NCBI GenBank assembly: GCA_938020565.1 | Contig: CALIHP010000020.1 | Location: 1-59,611 of the forward strand | Direction: 5' to 3' | DNA: 59,611 nucleotides | From: an uncultured Anaerolineaceae bacterium | GTDB taxonomy: Bacteria > Chloroflexota > Anaerolineae > Anaerolineales > Anaerolineaceae | Shown: positions 32,503-41,699 of the stretch, piece by piece | How positions within the stretch are numbered: the first letter of the stretch is position 1 | How the letters are laid out: the number at the start of each line of letters is the position of its first letter | Position numbers and translations under genes: made by a program | The notes under the pieces: model-generated | What the model saw: only the letters and a program-made list of their open reading frames with translations | What the model was told of the DNA's origin: nothing | Database searches by the model: none

Positions 32503-33341
32503 AGATCGGGATCATCGGTTTAGGCTTAATCGGCGGTTCGATGGCGAAGGCGCTCAAGAATCGGACGGAGAACGAGGTCTTCGGTCAGGATCAGGCCGAA
32601 TCGGTCCGCCTCAAGGCGCGGCTTCTGGACGCGACCGACGGCGACCTGACGGCGGAGAATATCGGAGAGATGGACATTGTTCTTATCGCGCTGTACCCGA
32701 AAGAGGCGATCGAGGCGGTTCGCGAAAACGCGCCGCGGTTTAAGAAGGGCTGCGTCGTGATGGACCTCTGCGGCGTGAAAGAGGCGGTCTGCGGACCGAT
32801 TCGCCGCCTCGCGGAAGCGAACGGCTTTACCTATATCGGGGCGCATCCGATGGCCGGGCGCGAATTCTCGGGGTTCAGTTATTCGATCGATACGCTTTTC
32901 GACGGCGCGTCGATGATCCTTGTTCCGTTCAGCGGTACGGCGATCCAGACGGTTCAGGCGGTCAAGCGGCTTTTTACCGCGATCGGGTTCACGAATATTC
33001 AAATCTCAACGCCGGAGGAGCACGACCGCATGATCGCGTTCACGTCGCAGCTGGCGCATGTCGTTTCCAGCGCGTATATCAAGAGCCCGACCGCGCTGCA
33101 TCATATCGGATTCTCCGCCGGCTCTTATAAGGACATGACGCGGGTCGCCAGGCTGAACGAAGCGATGTGGACCGAGCTGTTCATGGATAATCCGACGTAT
33201 CTGGTTGAAGAGATCGATACGCTGATCGCGAATTTACAGGCTTACCGCGACGCGATCGCGGCCGGCGACCGGGATCGCGTTTATAATCTTCTTAAAGAGG
33301 GACGCGAGCGGAAAACGGTTATCGACGGCGGCGGATCATGA
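32499..33341 (+). CDS. tyrA: prephenate dehydrogenase
   Basis: This 280-aa NAD(P)-dependent enzyme converts prephenate to 4-hydroxyphenylpyruvate on the tyrosine branch. The Rossmann fingerprint GLGLIGGS is at residues 8-15. The catalytic-domain GAHPMAGREFSGF is followed by the helical dimerisation domain (SQLAHVVSSAYIKS). There is no C-terminal ACT domain, so feedback control would rest on AroF and the attenuator. The start at 32499 overlaps the aroF stop by 4 bp, and aroB overlaps its own end by 4 bp. Confidence 0.94.
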   Translation: MKIGIIGLGLIGGSMAKALKNRTENEVFGQDQAESVRLKARLLDATDGDLTAENIGEMDIVLIALYPKEAIEAVRENAPRFKKGCVVMDLCGVKEAVCGPIRRLAEANGFTYIGAHPMAGREFSGFSYSIDTLFDGASMILVPFSGTAIQTVQAVKRLFTAIGFTNIQISTPEEHDRMIAFTSQLAHVVSSAYIKSPTALHHIGFSAGSYKDMTRVARLNEAMWTELFMDNPTYLVEEIDTLIANLQAYRDAIAAGDRDRVYNLLKEGRERKTVIDGGGS

Positions 33342-34423
33342 GCGCGGGCGGAGAAGCGGTCCGGACGCGTCGGGTTCCGGTCGAAACGTCGCAGGGGGCT
33401 TATGAGGTGACGATCGGGCGCGGGCTGACCTTCCGGCTGGGCGCGATGATCCGCGAACGGTTCGGCGCGCCGCGGATCGGCGTGATTTCCGATTCGACGG
33501 TCGCCGCGCTGTATCGGGAAAGGCTGAGCGCGTCGCTGGCGGAGGCGGGGCTGGACGTCCGGTTTTTCGATTTTCCGGCGGGAGAGGCGCAAAAGACGTT
33601 CGAAACGGTCGGCGCGGCGCTCGATTTCCTGGCGCGGGAGCGGTTTACCCGGAGCGATATCGTTCTGGCGTTCGGAGGCGGCGTCCCCGGCGATCTGGCG
33701 GGTTTTGCCGCGGCGGTTTATTTGCGCGGGGTCCGTTTTCTTCAGGTCCCGACGACGCTCCTGGCCGCGGTCGATTCGTCGGTCGGCGGGAAAACGGGCG
33801 TCGACCTTCCGCAGGGTAAGAATCTCGCCGGCGCATTCTGGCAGCCGTCGGCAGTGTACTGCGATCCGGATTTGCTGCGGACGCTTCCGGACGATCGGAT
33901 CGCCGAAGGCTACGCCGAGATGATTAAGCATGGCATGATTGCCGACGAAGCGTACCTGCGGCGTCTGGAGGCGCTCGTTCCGTGCGCGGAGATGGAGGAG
34001 ATGATCGCTCGATCTGTCGAGATTAAGGCTTCGTTCGTCGCCGCCGATACGCGCGATACCGGCCTCCGTCAGATATTGAATTTCGGCCATACGTTTGGCC
34101 ATGCGATCGAAAAGGTATCAGACTACAGCGTCAGCCACGGCGCGGCGGTGGCGATTGGAATGATGATGGCGTGCCGGGCGGCGGATCGGCTTGGGCTTTC
34201 CGAATCGTCGGTTACGGCGCGGCTGGAAGCGCTGCTGCGGCTGTACCGCCTCCCGACCGAGACGGCTTATGGGGCGGAGGAGCTCGCCGGCGCGGCGCTC
34301 AGCGATAAAAAGCGGAGCGGCGAGACGATTCAATTCGTTTTCCCGATCCGCGCCGGGGCGGCCGCGCTCGTCCCGGTTCCGGCCGCCGATATCCCGCGGG
34401 TTTTCCGCTCGGGGTTTCGTTAA
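33338..34423 (+). CDS. aroB: 3-dehydroquinate synthase
   Basis: This 361-aa enzyme converts DAHP to 3-dehydroquinate using NAD+ and a divalent metal. Signatures are GGGVPGDLAGFAAAVYLRGV (NAD site), PTTLLAAVDSSVGGKTGVD, the metal ligands in AEGYAEMIKHG and the HxxxH of FGHTFGHAIE. Size is normal for the family. The ATG overlaps the tyrA stop by 4 bp, and aroA follows after 12 bp with its own Shine-Dalgarno. Confidence 0.96.
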   Translation: MSAGGEAVRTRRVPVETSQGAYEVTIGRGLTFRLGAMIRERFGAPRIGVISDSTVAALYRERLSASLAEAGLDVRFFDFPAGEAQKTFETVGAALDFLARERFTRSDIVLAFGGGVPGDLAGFAAAVYLRGVRFLQVPTTLLAAVDSSVGGKTGVDLPQGKNLAGAFWQPSAVYCDPDLLRTLPDDRIAEGYAEMIKHGMIADEAYLRRLEALVPCAEMEEMIARSVEIKASFVAADTRDTGLRQILNFGHTFGHAIEKVSDYSVSHGAAVAIGMMMACRAADRLGLSESSVTARLEALLRLYRLPTETAYGAEELAGAALSDKKRSGETIQFVFPIRAGAAALVPVPAADIPRVFRSGFR

Positions 34424-34435
34424 AGGAGAAGGACG

Positions 34436-35728
34436 ATGACAGCTTCTGCGATGGTTATTCAACCTAAATATTTATCCGGCTCGGTTCAGGCGATCCCGTC
34501 AAAATCGGATGCCCATCGGCGGTTGATCTGCGCTTCGCTCGCGGACGGCGAGACGGCGATTGCGATCGGCCCCGATCCGCTTGGCGATGATATTCAATCG
34601 ACGATTCACTGCCTGCGGGCGTTGGGGGCGCGGATCGTTCGCGCCGACGATCGCCGGATCGTCGTTCATCCGGTCCGTCATGACCTGCGCGATCATGAGG
34701 AAGTGATTCTGGACTGCGGCGAGAGCGGTTCGACGCTTCGTTTTATTCTTCCGATCGCGGCCGCGCTGGGCCAGAGGGCGACGGTTATCGGGCATGGCCG
34801 GCTCCCCGAACGTCCGATCAGCGAGCTGATGGCTGCGCTGGCGGAGAACGGCACGGTTTTTTCTTCGGAAGAGTTTCCGCTGAAGATCGGCGGTCAGCTT
34901 CAATCCGGGACGTTCCGGCTTTCCGGAGGCGTCTCGTCGCAATTTATTTCAGGACTTCTTTTCGCGCTGCCGCTCCTTTCCGGGCCGTCGCGGATCGAGC
35001 TGACGACGCCGCTGGAATCGGCGGCATACGTCGATATGACGCTCAAGGCGCTTCATGAGTCCGGCGTCCGAATCGAAGTCGGAGCGAACGATTACCGGAT
35101 CCCGGGGGAACAGAGGTTCGTTGCGCCCGAGGAAGTCATGATTGAAGGCGACTGGTCCAACGGGGCCTTTTTCCTGGCGGCCGGCGCGATGAATACGCCG
35201 GTTAACGTCGCGGGGCTGTCTCCTGCGTCGGTTCAGCCGGACGCGAAGATTATCGAAGCGATTAACGATTTCGGTTCGGACGCGATCCGGGTCCGCAATG
35301 GATATTCGGTGTTCTCCAGGCCGATGCGCGGGATTGTTTTTTCGGCGCGCAATGCGCCGGATCTGGTCCCGATTATTTCGGTTTTAGCCTGCGCGGCGCA
35401 GGGAACGACGCGGATTATCAACGCAGGACGGCTCCGGCTCAAAGAGTCGGACCGGCTCCGGGCCGTCAGCGTGAACCTGCGGGCGCTGGGCGCGGAGATC
35501 GAAGAGGACGCCGATTCGCTGACGATCCATGGCGCGGGGAGGCTCCGCGGCGGCGAGGTCGACGGAAGCGGGGATCATCGGATTGTTATGGCGATGGCGA
35601 TTGCGTCGACGATCTGTGATGAGCCGATTGTGATCCGGGGTTGGGAAGCGGTCGAAAAGAGCTATCCAACCTTTTTTGAGGATTTTCGGAGTCTGGGCGG
35701 GGTGGCTGATGTTCTCGATCGGGAGTAG
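34436..35728 (+). CDS. aroA: 3-phosphoshikimate 1-carboxyvinyltransferase (EPSP synthase)
   Basis: This 430-aa enzyme adds the enolpyruvyl group of PEP to shikimate-3-phosphate. Motifs are IPSKSDAHRRLI (substrate Lys), DCGESGSTLRFILP, GDWSNGAFFLAAG and RLKESDRLRAV. The two inverted alpha/beta domains give the usual length. ATG 34436 has AAGGAGAAGGACG upstream. The end overlaps the aroC start by 20 bp. Confidence 0.96.
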   Translation: MTASAMVIQPKYLSGSVQAIPSKSDAHRRLICASLADGETAIAIGPDPLGDDIQSTIHCLRALGARIVRADDRRIVVHPVRHDLRDHEEVILDCGESGSTLRFILPIAAALGQRATVIGHGRLPERPISELMAALAENGTVFSSEEFPLKIGGQLQSGTFRLSGGVSSQFISGLLFALPLLSGPSRIELTTPLESAAYVDMTLKALHESGVRIEVGANDYRIPGEQRFVAPEEVMIEGDWSNGAFFLAAGAMNTPVNVAGLSPASVQPDAKIIEAINDFGSDAIRVRNGYSVFSRPMRGIVFSARNAPDLVPIISVLACAAQGTTRIINAGRLRLKESDRLRAVSVNLRALGAEIEEDADSLTIHGAGRLRGGEVDGSGDHRIVMAMAIASTICDEPIVIRGWEAVEKSYPTFFEDFRSLGGVADVLDRE

Positions 35729-36800
35729 GCTCAGGCTGACGATTTTCGGTCAGTCGCATTCGCGGGCGATCGGCGGCGTCGTCGAAGGGATTCCCGCCGG
35801 GACGCGGCTCGATCTGGACGCGATCCGTGCTTTTTCCGCGCGGCGGGCTCCGGGACGGGAGCTGACGACGCCGCGAACGGAAGCGGACGAACCGGTTCTG
35901 CTGTCGGGGGTCGATGAGCGGAATGTCTGCTGCGGCGCGCCGCTCGCGTTCCAGATCGAAAATACAGATACGCGGCCGCGCGATTACGCCCGTCTCCGGG
36001 ACGTCCCGCGCCCGATGCATTCCGATTACGCGGCGGCGGTCAGGTACCATGGGTTTAACGATATCCGCGGCGGCGGCCAGTTTTCCGGACGGCTGACCGC
36101 GCCGCTCTGTTTCGCCGGGGCGATCGCGGCGGGGCTGTTATCCGAACGCGGGATCGCCGTCGGTTCGCATGTGGCTTCGGTCGGGCCGGTCGACGACGAG
36201 CGTTTCGATCCGCTGAACGTCAGCGCGGAACAGTTGGCGTCGCTGCGGAAGATGACGCTGCCGGTGCTGTCGGAAAGGGCGGGGAGCGCGATGCGCGCGC
36301 TGATCGAGGAGGTCTGCACGGAAGGGGATTCGGTCGGCGGGACGATCGAATGCGCCGCGGTGGGTCTTCCGGCGGGCTGGGGCGATCCGATTTTTGACGG
36401 AGTTGAAAATCTTCTGGCTCGCGCGCTTTTCGCGATTCCGGCGGTTAAAGGCGTTGAATTTGGCGCGGGGTTCGATTCGGCGCGGATGCGCGGGTCGGCG
36501 CATAACGACGCTTTTGAGATCGGCGATGCCGGTTCGATCCGGACGCGTTCGAACCGGCATGGCGGTATTCTGGGCGGGATCACGACCGGAATGCCGCTCG
36601 TTTTCAGGGCTGCGATAAAGCCGACGCCGTCGATCGCGATCGAACAGGATTCGGTCTCTCTTTCGCGGCGGGAAAACGTAAAGCTGACCGTTGCTGGGCG
36701 GCACGATCCCTGTATTGCGCTGCGGGCGTATCCGGCGGTCGAGGCAGCCGCGGCGCTCGTTTTAGCTGATCTGATGATGGACGAAGGAACGGCGGGGTAA
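35709..36800 (+). CDS. aroC: chorismate synthase
   Basis: This 363-aa reduced-FMN-dependent enzyme removes phosphate from EPSP to give chorismate. Typical blocks are LTIFGQSHSRAIGGVVEGIP, RPMHSDYAAAVRYHGFNDIR with GGGQFSGRLTAP, and RTRSNRHGGILGGITTGMPL. ATG 35709 is chosen because homology starts there. It lies within the last codons of aroA (20-bp overlap). A frame open to 35676 has no homology. Confidence 0.95.
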   Translation: MFSIGSRLRLTIFGQSHSRAIGGVVEGIPAGTRLDLDAIRAFSARRAPGRELTTPRTEADEPVLLSGVDERNVCCGAPLAFQIENTDTRPRDYARLRDVPRPMHSDYAAAVRYHGFNDIRGGGQFSGRLTAPLCFAGAIAAGLLSERGIAVGSHVASVGPVDDERFDPLNVSAEQLASLRKMTLPVLSERAGSAMRALIEEVCTEGDSVGGTIECAAVGLPAGWGDPIFDGVENLLARALFAIPAVKGVEFGAGFDSARMRGSAHNDAFEIGDAGSIRTRSNRHGGILGGITTGMPLVFRAAIKPTPSIAIEQDSVSLSRRENVKLTVAGRHDPCIALRAYPAVEAAAALVLADLMMDEGTAG

Positions 36801-36806
36801 AGAAAA

Positions 36807-37115
36807 ATGGATCTTCAATGCGCGCGAACGGCGATCGATCGGATCGATCGTGAAATGGTCGGGCTGCTGTGTGAGCGGATGCGGCTTGCGGCGGAGGCTG
36901 CCGCGTATAAACGGGAAAATGGCCTCCCGGTCGGCGATCCGGCGCGGGAACGGGAAATTCTGGAGCGCGCCGCCGAGAACGCCGGACCGGAGCTGGCGCG
37001 GTATATCGAGGCTTTTTATGCGGCGGTTTTTCAGATCAGCAAGGGCTATCAAGCGGAGCTGATCGCCGCGGCTCCGTCGGCGGGCAGACCGGAAAAGGGC
37101 GCATGTACGGATTAA
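36807..37115 (+). CDS. chorismate mutase, AroQ class
   Basis: This 102-aa all-helical enzyme rearranges chorismate to prephenate, supplying tyrA. AroQ-class features are ARTAIDRIDREMVGLLCERM in helix 1, then AAYKRENGLPVGDPAREREI and the C-terminal helix. It is a free-standing domain, not fused to DAHP synthase, prephenate dehydratase or dehydrogenase. It lies 6 bp after aroC and overlaps the aroE-aroK fusion by 13 bp. Confidence 0.92.
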   Translation: MDLQCARTAIDRIDREMVGLLCERMRLAAEAAAYKRENGLPVGDPAREREILERAAENAGPELARYIEAFYAAVFQISKGYQAELIAAAPSAGRPEKGACTD

Positions 37116-38344
37116 TCGGGCGCCGGCTGGGGCATAGCTATTCCGAACCGATTCATCGCGCGCTGACGAACGGCGCGTATGATTACCGGCTGATCGAGGT
37201 CGAGCCCGACGCGTTAGCGGATTTTCTCAAATCTCGGAAATTCGACGGCTTGAACGTGACGATTCCGTATAAGCGGGCGGTGATCCCGTTTCTTGACGAG
37301 CTGACGCCGGACGCGGAACGGATCGGCGCGGTGAACACGATTTTTCGTCGCGGCGACCGCTGGATCGGCGATAATACTGATGCCGTCGGGCTGCGGTACG
37401 CTTTGGCGCGGATCGGTTTGGACCCGGACGGAAAACGCTGCGTGATTTCAGGGAACGGCGGGACGGCGCGGACGGCGACTGTGGTCCTGAACGAGCTGGG
37501 GGCGGCGTCGGTTCGGCTTGTTTCCCGGCGGGAAGGGATCCCGTTTGAGCGGGCGGGGACGCTCCTGGATACCGAGCTGATCGTCAACGCTACGCCGCTC
37601 GGCATGTCGCCGGAAACGGATGGCGATCCGTTCGATCTGACGCTTTTTCCGAAGCTGACCGGCGTATTCGACGCGATTTATAATCCGCTTTCGACCCGCT
37701 TTTTGCAGCGGGCTCAGCGGCTGGGCCTGATCCAGGGCTGCGGGCTGCGCATGCTCGTCGCGCAGGCGAAGGCGGCGGCGGAGCGCTTCCTTGGCGACCG
37801 ACTGGATGACGGCGCGATCGAGCGCGTTTATCGGGAGCTGCGCGCCGGGACGGAGAATTTGATTCTGGTTGGTATGCCCGGAGCGGGGAAGACCGAGATT
37901 GGACGCGCGCTGTCGGCGCTGGCGGGGAAGCCGTTCGTCGATCTGGACGAGGTTTTCGTCGAGCGCGCCGGGATGCCGATTCCGGAGTATTTCGCGCGTT
38001 TCGGCGAAACCGCTTTTCGTCAGGCTGAAGCTGAGCTCTGCTCGGAGGCTGGACGGAAGACCGGTCAGGTCGTCGCGACCGGCGGGGGCGCCGTTCTTCG
38101 CGAGGAGAACCGGATTCATTTGCGGCTGAACGGGTATGTCGTTTTTCTGGAGCGGGAGCTTTCGAGCCTTCCGACCTCGGGACGCCCGGTTTCGCAGGCT
38201 GCGCCGTCGCTGGGGGCGTTATACGAAGAGCGGCTGCCGGCGTATCGCGCCTGCGCGGATGTCAGCGTCGTGAACTATGGATCGAAGGCGGCCGTTGCGG
38301 CGCGGATTCTTGAACTTTATCGGGAAAGGCTGGAAACGCTATGA
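37103..38344 (+). CDS. bifunctional shikimate dehydrogenase / shikimate kinase
   Basis: This 413-aa fusion has AroE at about 1-245. The catalytic Lys57 is in NVTIPYK and the shikimate Asp93 in GDNTDAVG. GNGGTARTA is the NADP site. AroK is at about 252-413, with Walker A GMPGAGKT at 257-264, VDLDEVF, and the adenine/shikimate-binding ATGGGAVLR. It performs two consecutive steps, 3-dehydroshikimate to shikimate to shikimate-3-phosphate. Both halves look intact. AroE-AroK fusions are known in some lineages but are not the usual arrangement. aroQ starts on its last codon with a 4-bp overlap. Confidence 0.94.
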   Translation: MYGLIGRRLGHSYSEPIHRALTNGAYDYRLIEVEPDALADFLKSRKFDGLNVTIPYKRAVIPFLDELTPDAERIGAVNTIFRRGDRWIGDNTDAVGLRYALARIGLDPDGKRCVISGNGGTARTATVVLNELGAASVRLVSRREGIPFERAGTLLDTELIVNATPLGMSPETDGDPFDLTLFPKLTGVFDAIYNPLSTRFLQRAQRLGLIQGCGLRMLVAQAKAAAERFLGDRLDDGAIERVYRELRAGTENLILVGMPGAGKTEIGRALSALAGKPFVDLDEVFVERAGMPIPEYFARFGETAFRQAEAELCSEAGRKTGQVVATGGGAVLREENRIHLRLNGYVVFLERELSSLPTSGRPVSQAAPSLGALYEERLPAYRACADVSVVNYGSKAAVAARILELYRERLETL

Positions 38345-38811
38345 AAATACTGGTAGTCAACGGACCGAATTTAAATTTTCTCGGAATTCGCGAGCCGGAA
38401 ATCTACGGCGCGACGCGTTATGAGACGCTGATCGAGATGATTCGGGCGCGGGGCGCGGAGATGGGACTGGAGACCGATTTTTTTCAATCGAATCATGAAG
38501 GCGCGCTGATCGATCGGATTCAATCCGCGTATTCGGACGGGACGGACGGGATATTGATCAATCCGGCGGGGTTCACGACGACGAGTGTCGCGATCCTGGA
38601 CGCGCTGAAAGCGGTCGGGCTTCCCGCCGTAGAGGTCCATCTCAGCAATATTTTTGAGCGGGAAGCCTTTCGGCAGGATTCGCTGATTCGGCTGGCCTGC
38701 TTCGCGTCAGTCGTCGGGAAAGGAATCCCCGGTTATTTTGAGGGACTGGCGCTGCTGAGAGAACGACTGACCGGGGCGAAGCTTATTTCGGAAACGCCCC
38801 GGACTGCGTAA
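38341..38811 (+). CDS. aroQ: 3-dehydroquinate dehydratase, type II
   Basis: This 156-aa dodecamer-type enzyme dehydrates 3-dehydroquinate to 3-dehydroshikimate. It starts MKILVVNGPNLNFLGIREPEIYG (shortened: the LVVNGPNLN signature), has the catalytic Tyr in EIYGATRY and the loop Arg, and carries INPAGFTTTSVAILDAL and VEVHLSNIFERE. It overlaps aroEK by 4 bp and is the last gene of the operon. It converges on cobT with a 17-bp gap and no terminator that I can see. Confidence 0.95.
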   Translation: MKILVVNGPNLNFLGIREPEIYGATRYETLIEMIRARGAEMGLETDFFQSNHEGALIDRIQSAYSDGTDGILINPAGFTTTSVAILDALKAVGLPAVEVHLSNIFEREAFRQDSLIRLACFASVVGKGIPGYFEGLALLRERLTGAKLISETPRTA

Positions 38812-38828
38812 AGGGATCTCTTCCGGCG

Positions 38829-39878
38829 TTATCCGTTCCTGCCGCTGACGTTCGCGGACTCGAACGTCGCCATGTCGCGCAGCACGTTCAGCGCAGCGTC
38901 GATCAGCGCGAACGACAGCGCCGCGCCGGTGCCTTCGCCGACGCGCATCTTCAGGTTTAACAGCGGCTGCCGCTCTAACAGGGCGAGCAGCGCGGCATGA
39001 CCGATTTCAACGGATTGGTGCCCCGCGATCAGGTAGTCGCGAACGCCGGGATTGATTTCGGCGGCCAGCGCGGCCGCGACGGTTGAGATCAGTCCGTCCA
39101 TGACGAGCGGGACGCGGTTAGCGGCGGCCGCCAGCGTTACGCCGGTCATCCCTGCGATTTCGAATCCGCCGATTTTCATCAGGATATCGAACGGATCGTT
39201 TCGGTCGGGACGGTTCACGGCGAGCGCGCGTTCGACGACAGCGATTTTCCGCGCCAGTCCGGCTTCGTCGACGCCAGTCCCGCGACCGGTGACTTCTGCG
39301 GCGGGTTTCCCGGTCAGGACCGCGGTAATCGCTGCCGATGGGGTCGTATTCCCGATCCCCATTTCACCGGTCGCGGCCAGCTGGACGCCGGAACGGAACG
39401 CTTCTTCGCCGATTTCATATCCGACGGTCAGCGCCTGATCGAGCTGCGCGGCGGTCATCGCCGGGCCGACGGCAATATTCATCGTTCCGCGGGCGACTTT
39501 GCGGTGCGCAATGGGGAGAGATGGATCGAAATCGTACGCAACGCCGATATCGGTAATCCGGACCTCGGCGCCGAGCTGCTGCGTCAGCACGTTTATCGCG
39601 GCGCCATGGTTCAGGAAGTTCATGACCATTTGCGGCGTGACGGACTGCGGATAGGGGCTGACCCCCTCGGCGCAGACGCCATGGTCGGCGGCCATCAGGA
39701 AGACGGCTTTCCGTTTCAGGTCGGGAAGCGGATCGCCTGTCATTCCGGCAATCTGAATCGAGAGCGTCTCGAGATCGCCCATGGAGCCGAGCGGTTTGGT
39801 CAGGGTTTGCTGTCGTGCGGCGGCCTGATCGGCCGTTTTACGGTTAAACGCGGGGATATGGACGTTTTTGAAATTCAT
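38829..39878 (-). CDS. cobT: nicotinate-nucleotide--dimethylbenzimidazole phosphoribosyltransferase
   Basis: This 349-aa enzyme makes alpha-ribazole phosphate for the lower ligand of cobalamin. Signatures are KPLGSMGDLETLSIQIAGM, FLMAADHGVCAEGVS, GEMGIGNTTPSAAI and the catalytic Glu in RVGEGTGAALSFALI. The Shine-Dalgarno AAAAGGGAGG precedes ATG 39878. No other B12 genes are in the window. The nearest plausible B12 link, the YgiQ B12-like domain, is far away. It lies 74 bp after the seven-gene operon and could be read through from it. Confidence 0.95.
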   Translation of the reverse strand: MNFKNVHIPAFNRKTADQAAARQQTLTKPLGSMGDLETLSIQIAGMTGDPLPDLKRKAVFLMAADHGVCAEGVSPYPQSVTPQMVMNFLNHGAAINVLTQQLGAEVRITDIGVAYDFDPSLPIAHRKVARGTMNIAVGPAMTAAQLDQALTVGYEIGEEAFRSGVQLAATGEMGIGNTTPSAAITAVLTGKPAAEVTGRGTGVDEAGLARKIAVVERALAVNRPDRNDPFDILMKIGGFEIAGMTGVTLAAAANRVPLVMDGLISTVAAALAAEINPGVRDYLIAGHQSVEIGHAALLALLERQPLLNLKMRVGEGTGAALSFALIDAALNVLRDMATFESANVSGRNG

Positions 39879-39952
39879 TCTGCCTCCCTTTTCTGGATCG
39901 AGCCTGATTTGTCGATTCTTTTTGCTTTCCGGCGCGAACCGCCGCCGGCGTT

Positions 39953-41677
39953 TTATTTCCGTTGGCGCCGCGCTCGTGCGGCAATCATGATCAGGAATAG
40001 CAGGAGCAGCAGCGCTCCCATCCGCCAGAGCTGGAAATCGTCGCCGATTCCGGTATCCGGAAGCGCGGTCGGGAGCTGGTGCGGCTGGTTATCTGGAAGT
40101 CCCGGATCGTCCGCGCTGTCTCCGATCAGCGGCGCTTCGAACGTCGCGGTCGCGGCCTGAAAGGGCCGCTCGGTTGGAATCTGGGCGAGGGCCGCCGTCG
40201 CGGTTGCGCGGTTGAAAGGAAGCTGGAGAACCGGGCGGGTCGGGACCGCCTGCGTCACGATCGGGAGCCCGATCGACTGGGTCGGAGTGACGCTGAGCGG
40301 CTGGACGGGCTGAATCGGCTGGTTCCCGGCGGGGATCAGCGTCGGAGGATTGGGAATTTCCGAGGTCACGAGGTAAAACGGTTCTTCGCTGTTTTCAGCG
40401 TACATCGGCTCGTCGTCTAAATCGTTCTTCGCTGACAGCGCTGCGTTTTTCGCGTCCGCTTCGTCTTGAGACGGGAGCGTCAGGATGGTTTCCGGCGTCA
40501 GCGTTGGAAGCGGGGTTTCGGTTGGCGGGAAGAAGAAATTCGCGATGGACACGAAAAAACCGCCGTTCGGTTCGGCCGTCGGAGAAACGGGAAGTTCGTC
40601 TGAGGCAGCGTTATCGGCGAGCGGAGCTTCGTTTTCATTCGTGATCGTGGGAACGACCGCGGATGGCGTTTGAGTCGCCGGAGCGCCGGCGAAGAAGGCG
40701 CGGATCGATTCGAAAAAGCCGGGCGCGTCGGTTTCGGCCGGTTGGAGCGTTGGCGCGTCCGGTTCGCCGTTCGTCGCGAACGGATCGGACTCGGCGGCTG
40801 GGAAATCGGTATGGGCCGCGTCCACGGTTGGATTTTCTGCCTGCGGCAGGCCCGGATTTTCGGCGGGGCTGGCGGTTGTCGGGCTGAATCCGGCTGCCGC
40901 CTGAGCGGGCTGTCCGGCAGGCTCTTCGGTCACGGTCCCGTCCGGAGCCGTTTCGGTCGGAGTCTCGTTTACGGTCTTGTCGCCCGTGAAAAAAGCGGCA
41001 ATGCGGTTGAAGAAGCCGGGTTCCGCGGCAGCGGTCGGGACTGGACGGGCGTTGTCGTCGACCGTCGCCGCGCCGATTCGTTCAGGGGCGTCTGCCGCTT
41101 CGTCTGGAACCGTTTCGGAAGGCGTCGCGGCGGACGAATTCGCGACCGCGACAGGCTGCGCGGTTCCATTCAGCGGGTTCGGGTTGGCGTTGAGTGGCGC
41201 GTTTGTTGAAATGGTCGAGCGACCGGCGATTTCGACCTGTGTCGGGAGGAGCGGCTGAGCCGGAGCCGTTTCGGTCCTGTCCGCGGGAGCCGCCTGGGTC
41301 CCGTCTGCTGCCGGTTGGGAAACGGCGGTCGGCTGCGAAACCGCGGTCGGGTGCGCCGCGAAGAGGGCGGTAAAGCGGTCGAAAAACGACGGAAGCGCTG
41401 TTGCGGGGACGCTCGTGATTGTGGCTTCGGGCGCGGTCACGGTTCTTTCGGCGTTGAGTTCGCTGAGCTGGGCGGTGCTGCTCGCGATCGGGACTGCGGC
41501 CGTTTCTTCCGGCGTACGGATGCCCGGGTACCGGGTCCCGAAGTAAATCGCGGCACAGCCGATCAGGACGACCGGAATGACCCATGACGGAAATCGGTTC
41601 CCGGGCCGTTTTTTATTTTCCTTTCGGTTAAACTCGTTTTCAAACGTTTCAAAAACATCATTTTCGTCATAGCTCAT
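39953..41677 (-). CDS. Pro/Thr/Ala-rich surface protein with LPDTG sorting-like signal
   Basis: This 575-aa protein has a short charged N-terminus (1-30), one transmembrane segment (about 31-48) and a long low-complexity Pro/Thr/Ala/Glu region. It ends in LPDTG, a hydrophobic helix and a basic tail (residues 540-575), the layout of a sortase substrate. Four short units with the pattern [SG]FFxx[IF]xxxF occur at about 97-106, 221-230, 320-329 and 373-382, each inside Pro/Thr-rich spacer. No sortase gene is in the window. ATG 41677 has GGAGGG 5-6 nt upstream. It is the last gene of a seven-gene operon. Its function is unknown, possibly a wall-anchored stalk. Confidence 0.75.
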   Translation of the reverse strand: MSYDENDVFETFENEFNRKENKKRPGNRFPSWVIPVVLIGCAAIYFGTRYPGIRTPEETAAVPIASSTAQLSELNAERTVTAPEATITSVPATALPSFFDRFTALFAAHPTAVSQPTAVSQPAADGTQAAPADRTETAPAQPLLPTQVEIAGRSTISTNAPLNANPNPLNGTAQPVAVANSSAATPSETVPDEAADAPERIGAATVDDNARPVPTAAAEPGFFNRIAAFFTGDKTVNETPTETAPDGTVTEEPAGQPAQAAAGFSPTTASPAENPGLPQAENPTVDAAHTDFPAAESDPFATNGEPDAPTLQPAETDAPGFFESIRAFFAGAPATQTPSAVVPTITNENEAPLADNAASDELPVSPTAEPNGGFFVSIANFFFPPTETPLPTLTPETILTLPSQDEADAKNAALSAKNDLDDEPMYAENSEEPFYLVTSEIPNPPTLIPAGNQPIQPVQPLSVTPTQSIGLPIVTQAVPTRPVLQLPFNRATATAALAQIPTERPFQAATATFEAPLIGDSADDPGLPDNQPHQLPTALPDTGIGDDFQLWRMGALLLLLFLIMIAARARRQRK

Positions 41678-41699
41678 GGTAACCCTCCGATTTGCGCCC

